A stretch of DNA of 64,000 nucleotides from Phytoseiulus persimilis (taxonomy: Eukaryota > Arthropoda > Arachnida > Mesostigmata > Phytoseiidae): positions 32,820,723 to 32,884,722 of the forward strand of contig CM075103.1 in assembly GCA_037576195.1 (NCBI GenBank), written 5' to 3'. The notes beneath the pieces are model-generated. The model was not told the origin of the DNA and did no database searches. It saw nothing but the letters and a program-made list of their open reading frames with translations. Positions 36,701 to 47,435 of this stretch are shown here, piece by piece (positions within the stretch are counted from its first letter, which is position 1; each line of letters opens with the position of its first letter). A program made the position numbers and the translations under genes.

Positions 36701-37929
36701 TCAATCTGGCCATTACTTTCCAACTTTGGAGGGGTGATTCCGAGACCAATCCGACCATTAGTTTCCAGCTCTGGAGGGGTGATTCCGGTATCAATCTGGC
36801 CATTACTTTCCAACTCTGGAGGGGTGATTCCGAGACCAATCTGGCCATTACTTTCCAACTCTGGAGGGGTGATTCCGGTATCAATCTGGCAATTACTTTC
36901 CAACTCTGGAGGGGTGATTCCGGTATCAATCTGGCCATTACTTTCCAACTCTGGAGGGGTGATTCCGAGACCAATCTGGCCATTACTTTCCAACTCTGGA
37001 GGGGTGATTCCGGTATCAATCTGGCCATTACTTTCCAACTCTGGAGGGGTGATTCCGAGACCAATCTGGCCATTACTTTCTAACTCTGGAGGGCTGATTG
37101 CGAGACCAATCTGGACATTACTTTCCAACTTTGGAGGGGTGATTCCGAGACCAATCCGACCATTAGTTTCCAGCTCTGGAGGGGTGATTCCGGTGCCAAT
37201 TTGACCATTAGTTTCCAACTCTGGAGGGGTGATTCCGGTATCAATCTGGCCATTACTTTCCAACTCTGGAGGGGTGATTCCGGTATCAATCTGGCCATTA
37301 CTTTCCAACTCTGGAGGGGTGATTCCGAGACCAATCCGACCATTAGTTTCCAACTCTGGAGGGCTGATTGCGAGACCAATCTGGACATTACTTTCCAACT
37401 TTGGAGGGGTGATTCCGAGACCAATCCGACCATTAGTTTCCAGCTCTGGAGGGGTGATTCCGAGACCAATCTGGCCATTACTTTCCAACTCTGGAGGGGT
37501 GATTCCGGTATCAATCTGGCCATTACTTTCCAACTCTGGAGGGGTGATTCCGGTATCAATCTGGCCATTACTTTCCAACTCTGGAGGGGTGATTCCGGTA
37601 TCAATCTGGCCATTACTTTCCAACTCTGGAGGGCTGATTGCGAGACCAATCTGGCCATTACTTTCCAACTCTGGAGGGGTGATTCCGAGACCAATCTGGC
37701 CATTACTTTCCAACTCTGGAGGGGTGATTCCGGTATCAATCTGGCCATTACTTTCCAACTCTGGAGGGGTGATTCCGGTATCAATCTGGCCATTACTTTC
37801 CAACTCTGGAGGGGTGATTCCGGTATCAATCTGGCCATTACTTTCCAACTCTGGAGGGGTGATTCCGGTATCAATCTGGCCATTACTTTCCAACTCTGGA
37901 GGGGTGATTCCGGTATCAATCTGGCCATT

Positions 37930-39320
37930 ACTTTCCAACTCTCGAGGGGTGATTCCGAGACCAATCTGGCCATTACTTTCCAACTCTGGAGGGGTGATTC
38001 CGGAACCTATCTGGCAATTACTTTCCAACTCTGGAGGGGTGATTCCGGTATCAATCTGGCCATTACTTTCCAACTCTGGAGGGGTGATTCCGGAACCTAT
38101 CTGGCAATTACTTTCCAACTCTGGAGGGGTGATTCCGAGACCAATCTGGCCATTACTTTCCAACTCTGGAGGGGTGATTCCGGTATCAATCTGGCCATTA
38201 CTTTCCAACTCTGGAGGGGTGATTCCGGTATCAATCTGGCCATTACTTTCCAACTCTGGAGGGGTGATTCCGAGACCAATCTGGCCATTACTTTCCAACT
38301 CTGGAGGGGTGATTCCGGTATCAATCTGGCCATTACTTTCCAACTCTGGAGGGGTGATTCCGGTATCAATCTGGCCATTACTTTCCAACTCTGGGGGGGT
38401 GATTCCGAGACCAATCTGGCCATTACTTTCCAACTCTGGAGGGGTGATTCCGAGACCAATCTGGCCATTACTTTCCAACTCTGGAGGGGTGATTCCGGTA
38501 TCAATCTGGCCATTACTTTCCAACTCTGGAGGGGTGATTCCGGTATCAATCTGGCCATTACTTTCCAACTCTGGAGGGGTGATTCCGAGACCAATCTGGC
38601 CATTACTTTCCAACTCTGGAGGGGTGATTCCGGTATCAATCTGGCCATTACTTTCCAACTCTGGGGGGGTGATTCCGAGACCAATCTGGCCATTACTTTC
38701 CAACTCTGGAGGGGTGATTCCGGTATCAATCTGGCCATTACTTTCCAACTCTGGAGGGGTGATTCCGAGACCAATCTGGCCATTACTTTCCAACTCTGGA
38801 GGGGTGATTCCGGTATCAATCTGGCCATTACTTTCCAACTCTGGAGGGCTGATTGCGAGACCAATCTGGCCATTACTTTCCAACTCTGGAGGGGTGATTC
38901 CGAGACCAATCTGGCCATTACTTTCCAACTCTGGAGGGGTGATTCCGGTATCAATCTGGCCATTACTTTCCAACTCTGGAGGGGTGATTCCGGTATCAAT
39001 CTGGCCATTACTTTCCAACTCTGGAGGGGTGATTCCGGTATCAATCTGGCCATTACTTTCCAACTCTGGAGGGGTGATTCCGAGACCAATCTGGCCATTA
39101 CTTTCCAACTCTGGAGGGGTGATTCCGGTATCAATCTGGCCATTACTTTCCAACTCTCGAGGGGTGATTCCGAGACCAATCTGGCCATTACTTTCCAACT
39201 CTGGAGGGGTGATTCCGGAACCTATCTGGCAATTACTTTCCAACTCTGGAGGGGTGATTCCGGTATCAATCTGGCCATTACTTTCCAACTCTGGAGGGGT
39301 GATTCCGGAACCTATCTGGC
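37930..39320. repeat. 1,215-bp (27-unit) higher-order duplication inside the array
   Basis: Rare variants mark two copies. A unit with CTCGAGG near 37,941 recurs at 39,156, and GGAACCTAT units near 38,002 and 38,092 recur near 39,217 and 39,307. All are offset by exactly 1,215 bp (27 x 45). Confidence 0.75.
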
Positions 39321-42075
39321 AATTACTTTCCAACTCTGGAGGGGTGATTCCGAGACCAATCTGGCCATTACTTTCCAACTCTGGAGGGGTGATTCCGGTA
39401 TCAATCTGGCCATTACTTTCCAACTCTGGAGGGGTGATTCCGGTATCAATCTGGCCATTACTTTCCAACTCTGGAGGGGTGATTCCGAGACCAATCTGGC
39501 CATTACTTTCCAACTCTGGAGGGGTGATTCCGGTATCAATCTGGCCATTACTTTCCAACTCTGGAGGGGTGATTCCGGTATCAATCTGGCCATTACTTTC
39601 CAACTCTGGGGGGGTGATTCCGGTATCAATCTGGCAATTACTTTCCAACTCTGGAGGGGTGATTCCGGTATCAATCTGGCCATTACTTTCCAACTCTGGA
39701 GGGGTGATTCCGAGACCAATCTGGCCATTACTTTCCAACTCTGGAGGGGTGATTCCGGTATCAATCTGGCCATTACTTTCCAACTCTGGAGGGGTGATTC
39801 CGGTATCAATCTGGCCATTACTTTCCAACTCTGGAGGGGTGATTCCGAGACCAATCTGGCCATTACTTTCCAACTCTGGAGGGGTGATTCCGAGACCAAT
39901 CTGGCCATTACTTTCCAACTTTGGAGGGGTGATTCCGAGACCAATCCGACCATTAGTTTCCAGCTCTGGAGGGGTGATTCCGGTGCCAATTTGACCATTA
40001 GTTTCCAACTCTGGAGGGGTGATTCCGGTATCAATCTGGCCATTACTTTCCAACTCTGGAGGGGTGATTCCGGTATCAATCTGGCCATTACTTTCCAACT
40101 CTGGAGGGGTGATTCCGAGACCAATCTGGCCATTACTTTCCAACTCTGGAGGGGTGATTCCGAGACCAATCTGGCCATTACTTTCCAACTTTGGAGGGGT
40201 GATTCCGAGACCAATCCGACCATTAGTTTCCAGCTCTGGAGGGGTGATTCCGGTGCCAATTTGACCATTAGTTTCCAACTCTGGAGGGGTGATTCCGGTA
40301 TCAATCTGGCCATTACTTTCCAACTCTGGAGGGGTGATTCCGGTATCAATCTGGCCATTACTTTCCAACTCTGGAGGGGTGATTCCGAGACCAATCTGGC
40401 CATTACTTTCCAACTCTGGAGGGGTGATTCCGGTATCAATCTGGCAATTACTTTCCAACTCTGGAGGGGTGATTCCGGTATCAATCTGGCCATTACTTTC
40501 CAACTCTGGAGGGGTGATTCCGGTATCAATCTGGCCATTACTTTCCAACTCTGGAGGGGTGATTCCGGTATCAATCTGGCCATTACTTTCCAACTCTGGA
40601 GGGGTGATTCCGAGACCAATCTGGCCTTTAGTTTCTAACTCTGGAGGGCTGATTGCGAGACCAATCTGGACATTACTTTCCAACTTTGGAGGGGTGATTC
40701 CGAGACCAATCCGACCATTAGTTTCCAGCTCTGGAGGGGTGATTCCGGTGCCAATTTGACCATTAGTTTCCAACTCTGGAGGGGTGATTCCGGTATCAAT
40801 CTGGCCATTAGTTTCCAACTCTGGAGGGGTGATTACGAGACCAATCTGGCCTTTAGTTTCTAACTCTGGAGGGCTGATTGCGAGACCAATCTGGACATTA
40901 CTTTCCAACTTTGGAGGGGTGATTCCGAGACCAATCCGACCATTAGTTTCCAACTCTGGAGGGGTGATTCCGGTGCCAATTTGACCATTAGTTTCCAACT
41001 CTGGAGGGGTGATTCCGGTATCAATCTGGCCATTACTTTCCAACTCTGGAGGGGTGATTCCGAGACCAATCTGGCAATTACTTTCCAACTCTGGAGGGGT
41101 GATTCCGGTATCAATCTGGCCATTACTTTCCAACTCTCGAGGGGTGATTCCGAGACCAATCTGGCCATTACTTTCCAACTCTGGAGGGGTGATTCCGGAA
41201 CCTATCTGGCAATTACTTTCCAACTCTGGAGGGGTGATTCCGGTATCAATCTGGCCATTACTTTCCAACTCTGGAGGGGTGATTCCGAGACCAATCTGGC
41301 CATTACTTTCCAACTCTGGAGGGGTGATTCCGAGACCAATCTGGCAATTACTTTCCAACTCTGGAGGGGTGATTCCGGTATCAATCTGGCCATTACTTTC
41401 CAACTCTCGAGGGGTGATTCCGAGACCAATCTGGCCATTACTTTCCAACTCTGGAGGGGTGATTCCGGAACCTATCTGGCAATTACTTTCCAACTCTGGA
41501 GGGGTGATTCCGGTATCAATCTGGCCATTACTTTCCAACTCTGGAGGGGTGATTCCGAGACCAATCTGGCCATTACTTTCCAACTCTGGAGGGGTGATTC
41601 CGAGACCAATCTGGCCATTACTTTCCAACTCTGGAGGGGTGATTCCGAGACCAATCTGGCCATTACTTTCCAACTTTGGAGGGGTGATTCCGAGACCAAT
41701 CTGGCCATTACTTTCCAACTTTGGAGGGGTGATTCCGAGACCAATCCGACCATTAGTTTCCAACTCTGGAGGGATGATTCCGGTGCCATTTTGACCATTA
41801 GTTTCCAACTCTGGAGGGGTGATTCCGGTATCAATCTGGCCATTACTTTCCAACTCTGGAGGGGTGATTCCGAGACCAATCTGGCCATTACTTTCCAACT
41901 CTGGAGGGGTGATTCCGAGACCAATCTGGCCATTACTTTCCAACTTTGGAGGGGTGATTCCGAGACCAATCCGACCATTAGTTTCCAACTCTGGAGGGGT
42001 GATTCCGGTGCCAATTTGACCATTAGCTTCCAACTCTGGAGGGGTGATTACGAGACCGATCTGGCCATTACTCTA

Positions 42076-42330
42076 CTACTCTGGGGGGGTGATTCCAGGA
42101 CCAATCTGACAATACTTTTCTGAGTCCGGAGGGGTGCTTCCTAGACGAATCTGACCGCACTTTCCAAAACCTGGAGGGGTGATTCCGTCTCCAATCTGAC
42201 CAATACTTTCCGAGTTTGGAGGAGTGAAACCGGGACCAGTCTGAACATACTTCTCCGAGTCTGTCAGCAGTAGACTCCCGAAGCAAGGGACGGGTCGGCC
42301 AGCGTAGTCGGCCGAAGGCCGGCTAGTCAT
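42076..42330 (-). CDS. Short ATG-initiated frame leading into the decayed array edge
   Basis: Starts with ATG at 42330 (MTSRPSADYAGRPVPCFGSL). From the third codon block on, it runs through four diverged 15-residue units (for example SESIGQIGDGITPPG and SEKYCQIGPGITPPE) in the same phase as the long array frame. Two consecutive stop codons (TAG TAG) then replace the usual Leu-Glu. It gives 84 codons. This is either the remnant of a true N-terminus of a repeat protein now cut off, or coincidence. An identical copy is at 55271-55525. Confidence 0.3.
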   Translation of the reverse strand: MTSRPSADYAGRPVPCFGSLLLTDSEKYVQTGPGFTPPNSESIGQIGDGITPPGFGKCGQIRLGSTPPDSEKYCQIGPGITPPE

Positions 42331-44111
42331 GAATAAAAGGTGTTCCAGAAAGCGCGATCCCCGTGCATTCAGAGGAGTTCAGGGAATTAAGGCTATAATT
42401 TTCAATTCATCTCATCGCATGACGTAGTACAGTCGCGTCTCTTGTCGTTCTAGGAGCGGAGAGCTGTGCGACTTTCGCGCAAGGCTCGACTCACTCCGAG
42501 CTGCCCTCTCGGTGAACCTGAGTTCAGCAAACAACCATGGGTTGAGGGCGAAGGCAAGGAGAGGAAGTTGATTCCACGTTTCTTACTCCGGTCAACGCTT
42601 TGCTTTGACCCGAAAACATCCCTCTCTTTGACCTTGTTTTCCCCGTCTTCTTCCGTGAAGGAGTTATCTCTTCGTTTGAAGGTTTCAGGAAGCCTCGTGA
42701 GACTAGGTCGCGGGCGCGTCTGACGAGACTAATGAGTTGGGCGCTAACCGTTCTCTGCAACAAATCCTCATGGGATCATGGGAGTTCTCCACAATTAGCT
42801 AATCACGAAGTTTTGAACTCCAACAGCGCGGCTAGCAGAGATCTAGAGCAGCCTTGCGATAACCTTATTCCCCCGCGGAGATGACGAGTATGAAGCGACA
42901 ACCAACGGATCGGTTAAGAAACTTCCTGAAACAGGCTTAGAACGGGCACATTGGATCGAATGTTCGAGCTACAGCTGGTCAATGTGATGGGAATGCAACT
43001 GGTCCACCTACAGGGTGTTTCCGAAGCCAATTTTTATTTCACTGTTTTTGAGAAGGACGCATCCTCGGAGGTTAAAGTTCACGCCCTTCCAGGCTTCAAG
43101 GGCAAATCTTGTGAACTCTCTGGGGCCCGCGGTGTGTCACTAAGCTCTCATACTCTTCAACATTTTCAGCCCAGGATTTCATGATTCTCACGATAGCAGT
43201 CATATGGGACAGCTGGAGCCCCGAGGAGCTATCGAATCGTCGTTTCTATTCTCCTCACACTGTAAAACGACGTCATTCACTTTTGCTTTGATATGCAAAT
43301 AGCTATGAGTTTTGTGTAATGCCTTCGCCTGAATGGAGGTCGATGAGCTTTCTATTCTGAAAACAGTCGGAGATGCTCCCATCAGGGAGAAACGAAGTCC
43401 GAGATGGAAGATCTCGGAAACTAGTCCGAACTAGTTCCGAGCCCCGAGCCCAGGTCAGTTTCTCCGGATATTGGAACCATCCATGACACTTATTTCTTCG
43501 GGAGCGCGTCATTGCCGACAGGGGCCGAGGGTACGTCGCGAACATCCCACCTGCTTGTCACATCAGATGGTTCAGATCCAAAATCGATGAAATCCGAATG
43601 AATCCGCGCGAAATCTCAGAATAATATTGCGACTAGCGACGACGCAAGGGTAGCATCAGTTGACAAAAATAGCGAGTCGAGTCACTCCTGGGAAGGTCTG
43701 TCGGAGCCATTTTTTTCGACGCTGCAAAACTCGTCGAGTCCCAGAATGCAGCTCCGAGAGCAATCGTCAACCTTCGGAAGGAATGAACTCGTCACTCGCT
43801 TCAGCCGTCCGAGCGAAGATTAACCCCGTTTCGAGATCATCCGATTAGCTCCTGCGAGCCGTGAAAGCAGGAACCGGAACTTTAAACTCTGCCGCTCTGA
43901 CCCTTTCGCTCCACCGTTCCGAAAACTTTCCACTCCGATGAGATCGGTTGGGTTCCCTCCGATTCTGGTTTATATTGCTAAAATCAGGAAGACCTCCTCG
44001 ATCCATCGATTAAACTGGACTTGATCTCCGTTCTCAGTTACGCGAATTTTCCACAGGAGCAGTTTGATTCTCAAAACCCCGTCCGCGTCCTTGCGGCGAG
44101 GTATCACTCAC
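42264..44111. other. Unique flank right of the array
   Basis: No gene is supported. A GC-rich hairpin-capable segment (GGCCGAAGGCCGGC) lies near 42,310. Open frames up to 85 codons occur on both strands without recognisable products. Confidence 0.5.
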
Positions 44112-44440
44112 GTCCTACGGGACGGACCCCATCTCCATAGAGTTGCAGCATACACCTCAGAGAAATACTGAATTCCGGAGCAGATCCGGATCCTGGATGG
44201 ATATCTTGCTGGATCAGGGACATCGGGAGTTTCTGATTTCCCCTTTTTTTGCAGATTCCGAAGTGTGCTCGCTCCTTGCCGCGAAGAAAGGGAATATTGC
44301 ACAGAGGCTGGAGAACGGAGTCCTGGAGAAACAAGACTCCGGCGTGCAGGGACGTCACAATCGCATTCTCAACATCTTCCCGCACGGTTTCAGCCTCAAT
44401 AGTCAGGCGGCACAGTCTTGTCATGCAGAACCCGAGGGCG
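44112..44440 (-). CDS. Probable internal exon of an unassigned gene
   Basis: A 329-nt frame, open throughout, sits between a strong acceptor (TTCTTCTTCTCCAG, exon from 44440) and a strong donor (GTGAGTGAT after 44112). It enters with one base of a split codon and leaves in phase 1. The translation includes MTRLCRLTIEAETVREDVEN and FLQDSVLQPLCNIPFLRG, with alternating hydrophobic and acidic residues and five cysteines. I do not recognise the family, and neighbouring exons could not be found. The duplicate block carries the same exon at 57308-57636. Confidence 0.45.
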
Positions 44441-44781
44441 CTGGAGAAGAAGAATGAGAAACGTAGACAGAACGAGCTATCGAACAAAGAGACCTAGTGC
44501 CCTTTCGAAGGCAGCAAGAATGTCTCTGGCAGAAGGTCGAGATGGAAGTTCAGTTCTCAACTAAGTCTCGTTCACCGTTTTTCATCCCAAGTTTTTCTCC
44601 TTCTTCTCCTCCCAGAACGAGCGGTTTCGACGGGAAACGGAACGGCTTGAAGGTCAGGAGGGTGCCGATCCGGGATCGTTACGGGCTATGCCGTGAGTAC
44701 AGTCCGCTTAGTTGAGCGCCTCCTCGTTGAAACCCTCGCTGGTCAAGATTTCCTTAGCAAGCGAAACGTTCTGAAACCGAT

Positions 44782-44810
44782 TTCTCTCTCTCTCTCTCGG
44801 TATCTCTCTG

Positions 44811-44869
<59 letters not shown>

Positions 44870-44882
44870 CTCTCTCTCTCTC
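44782..44882 (+). repeat. (TC)n microsatellite
   Basis: About 100 bp of TC repeats with GGTA, GTA and GTA interruptions. The duplicate block has the same tract at 57978-58078 with the same length. Confidence 0.95.
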
Positions 44883-47038
44883 GGGAACGTACGGAGTCCC
44901 GGCATGAGAATCGTTGGATGCGCTCTAATGGACTCGTTTAGGCTGGAAGCGATAACTCCCGGATCTCCTCCTGTTTTTTTTTTGTTTCCAGAGATATCGG
45001 AGTCGCTAAGTGACCGGGGAATATCTCCTCCCGGGGGCCGTGGCCCGAACCGGGGGACTCCGTGACTTACAGCACGAGAAATCAGTCAACGTTGCTCTCT
45101 TGGGAGTCGTGTCTGGCGACGGTCTCTGCTCAAGTCTTCTTTCATATAACATCACGATGTTTGGTCATAGAATTCAGCTTGAGTGTCGAGCCCTGAGAAG
45201 CCCGGGGACTCGGAACCCAAGGTCAGGAAAGCGACGCAGAAGAGCTGTTTGTGGTCGAAATGTTCTTCCCGCCGACGCACATCGCGGTCGGGATGTTGAT
45301 TCAAGCCGGCGATAACCATTCTTCGTCTCTCCCAATAGATCGAGTCAATCTCATAACGACTCCAGAGTTTATTCGACGGCTTTGACTCGCTTCTCCGCGA
45401 CCGATCTAGCGGGATCCAGTCCGGTTTCCAAAGAGCGTTCGCGGGAGCGGTTTACGAAACATCTCCGAGACGATTTCCGCGGTGGAAAAATCAGAATATC
45501 AACGGGCGACGTAGAAGGGTTCCCCTGCGGTCGTCTACTGCTTGATTCATTCGCGCAGTCTATTCGAGTGTCGGAGCTCGAGCGGAGGAACAGAGTGGTA
45601 TAACGTCCCTTAATGACCTCCATTGTTCTTCGCGCAGTCGGCCTCGGTACACTGTTTTCCCTCATGCGAGAGTTCTCTTCGCAGTCTTTTGTTCGCTATC
45701 TTGACGTAATTACTGACGTACATCTCCTCCGCTCCGTTTCCTCGCCAGGTCTGTGTCCGTGCGTGTGCCTATCTTGTCTGTTTGAGGCTCGTCGCTCTCC
45801 GTGCCAACGTATCAGAGACGAGGCGCGGGACGAAAATGCTTGTTTTGGCGAATTATTTCTCATCGGAGGCCACCGGACTACGTCAAAGGGGCGCGCTCGG
45901 CCCCAGGCTATTATTAACCCAACCGCTCCCGTTTTCAGCCATCGACTAGGTGACTCTCCGAGGCAGCGTGGGTGCAATTGCAGACCTTCATTGGAGCAGC
46001 AAAGCTGCACACGGCGTGTAGGGTGTTGCTATCGGCGGATTTCTCTGCGTCCCTGTTGGTAATTTTAGCCAGTGTCCAAAGTTATCGGGTCGGGTTATCG
46101 TAGACCGAGGCCACCCGGTGGCTTCGAAGCGGAGTTTCGACCGTGAACACCAAGACGGGAGAACAGCTCCACGCTGGTGCCACCGCAAAGTCGATCAAGC
46201 CAGGTGATCGACTGCGACTGAACGGCAGGATTCAATGCTGTATCGTCACCATAACGACAGGCCACGCGAAACTGCTCCAACGACATTGTTGACCGAGGAG
46301 CGTGGGCGAGTCGGAACTCTCCCGCAGGAGCTCACCACGAAAGCTTCTGGAGGGCGAGCCATGCACTCGCGGCGTAACGTGGAGCATCAGGATACTCCAC
46401 GCCCACTAGACAGATGCGTGAAACCTCAGATCCCTCTCCCTTGAGTTTCTTACCTCGATTAGCTCGACTCGACAGTGGTTCGATTCGAAGTCGACTCTCA
46501 GTTGGTGAGTGGAGCCATCGAAACGATCGGTTCTTGATGGGTCGTCGTTCTTTCACGACACTGCCTTCACCCGAGAGTGCCAAGCGAGACACGGCTCTCA
46601 CTCGCGCTGATTCAGCTCCGACCGACAATCAAGTCGATCGATGCATGAACGTCGAGACGACGCGCACTTTTTCATCAACACTCATATCTCGTGCACAGCT
46701 CGATCGCGAATTTTCTTTGTCTCTGCCTCAAAATCCTCATATTTAGAGAAATCGACCGGGATCAGAATGCTTTTCAAGTGCCGTATCGAGACGGTGATGC
46801 TTCTCTGGAGACGTGATGATTCCAACATCCCGCGCATTTATCCGATAGCGGAATCGCGCCGAACTTCATCAACGGTCGCCAGGCTCCACAATTCAAACCC
46901 AGTGCCGAGTATCCGCGATGCTCGCCTCTCGGAGTTCAAACCTGGAGGTTCCCGGCCCGTGTTTGCGAAAAGGTTCGATTCAGCCGTGTTGCTGCGAAAT
47001 AGGCTCCGTTCTCTTGAGCGGAGCACCGAACAACGGAA
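44883..47038. other. Unique flank up to the gap, no firm gene
   Basis: Several open frames of 60-150 codons on both strands lack recognisable domains. A plus-strand frame starting at 45613 is 149 codons here but 197 in the duplicate, only because of a CCC versus CC difference at about 46,051, so frames here are sensitive to base-calling errors. The block ends directly at the N run. Confidence 0.5.
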
Positions 47039-47435
47039 NNNNNNNNNNNNNNNNNNNNNNNNNNNNNNNNNNNNNNNNNNNNNNNNNNNNNNNNNNNNNN
47101 NNNNNNNNNNNNNNNNNNNNNNNNNNNNNNNNNNNNNNNNNNNNNNNNNNNNNNNNNNNNNNNNNNNNNNNNNNNNNNNNNNNNNNNNNNNNNNNNNNNN
47201 NNNNNNNNNNNNNNNNNNNNNNNNNNNNNNNNNNNNNNNNNNNNNNNNNNNNNNNNNNNNNNNNNNNNNNNNNNNNNNNNNNNNNNNNNNNNNNNNNNNN
47301 NNNNNNNNNNNNNNNNNNNNNNNNNNNNNNNNNNNNNNNNNNNNNNNNNNNNNNNNNNNNNNNNNNNNNNNNNNNNNNNNNNNNNNNNNNNNNNNNNNNN
47401 NNNNNNNNNNNNNNNNNNNNNNNNNNNNNNNNNNN
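47039..47435. other. Assembly gap, 397 N
   Basis: A run of 397 N. Open frames crossing it are artefacts. The left side ends in unique flank sequence and the right side begins in the middle of a satellite unit. Confidence 1.

Larger units (their letters stand above)
27973..42033 (-). other. 4,686-codon open frame through the array, coding status doubtful
   Basis: The frame is open from 42033 to a TGA next to the array's left end and encodes over 300 copies of a 15-residue unit (consensus ESNGQIDTGITPPEL). It then has a unique tail (starting EKDSSRFWNMYPGDELPERT). It opens at TTG, not ATG; the only Met codons lie in the unique tail. Since 45 is a multiple of three and the unit lacks stops in several phases, long open frames arise automatically, and two plus-strand frames and one more minus-strand frame are also open over long runs. 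It could still be an internal exon of a repetitive Pro/Gly/Glu-rich protein entered by splicing. No signal peptide or known domain. Confidence 0.3.
28066..42263 (-). repeat. 45-bp minisatellite array, about 315 units (14.2 kb)
   Basis: Every unit is 45 bp and contains CTTTCCAACTCTGGAGGGG followed by GTGATTCC and a variable half ending CTGGCCATTA. Variation sits at a few sites: CTCTGG/CTTTGG, GGTATCAAT/GAGACCAAT/GGTGCCAAT/GGAACCTAT, and CTGGCCATTA/CTGGCAATTA/CCGACCATTA/TTGACCATTA. Units differ by substitutions only; I saw no indel breaking the 45-nt register. On the minus strand one frame reads as 15-residue repeats (ESNGQIDTGITPPEL and variants). The left edge is abrupt. The right-hand four to five units (42,061-42,263) are diverged but still 45 bp apart. 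It could be a non-coding satellite or a repetitive exon. Confidence 0.97.

Noticed and set aside
29866..40638. Large plus-strand proteins through the array (for example TFQLWRGDSGINLAI repeats, up to 1,145 codons)
   Set aside because: They are frames of a stop-free 45-bp unit, broken wherever a unit variant creates a stop, with no independent support.
28066..42263. CRISPR array
   Set aside because: Units are contiguous 45-bp repeats with no unique spacers, in eukaryotic DNA with spliced genes; no cas genes.
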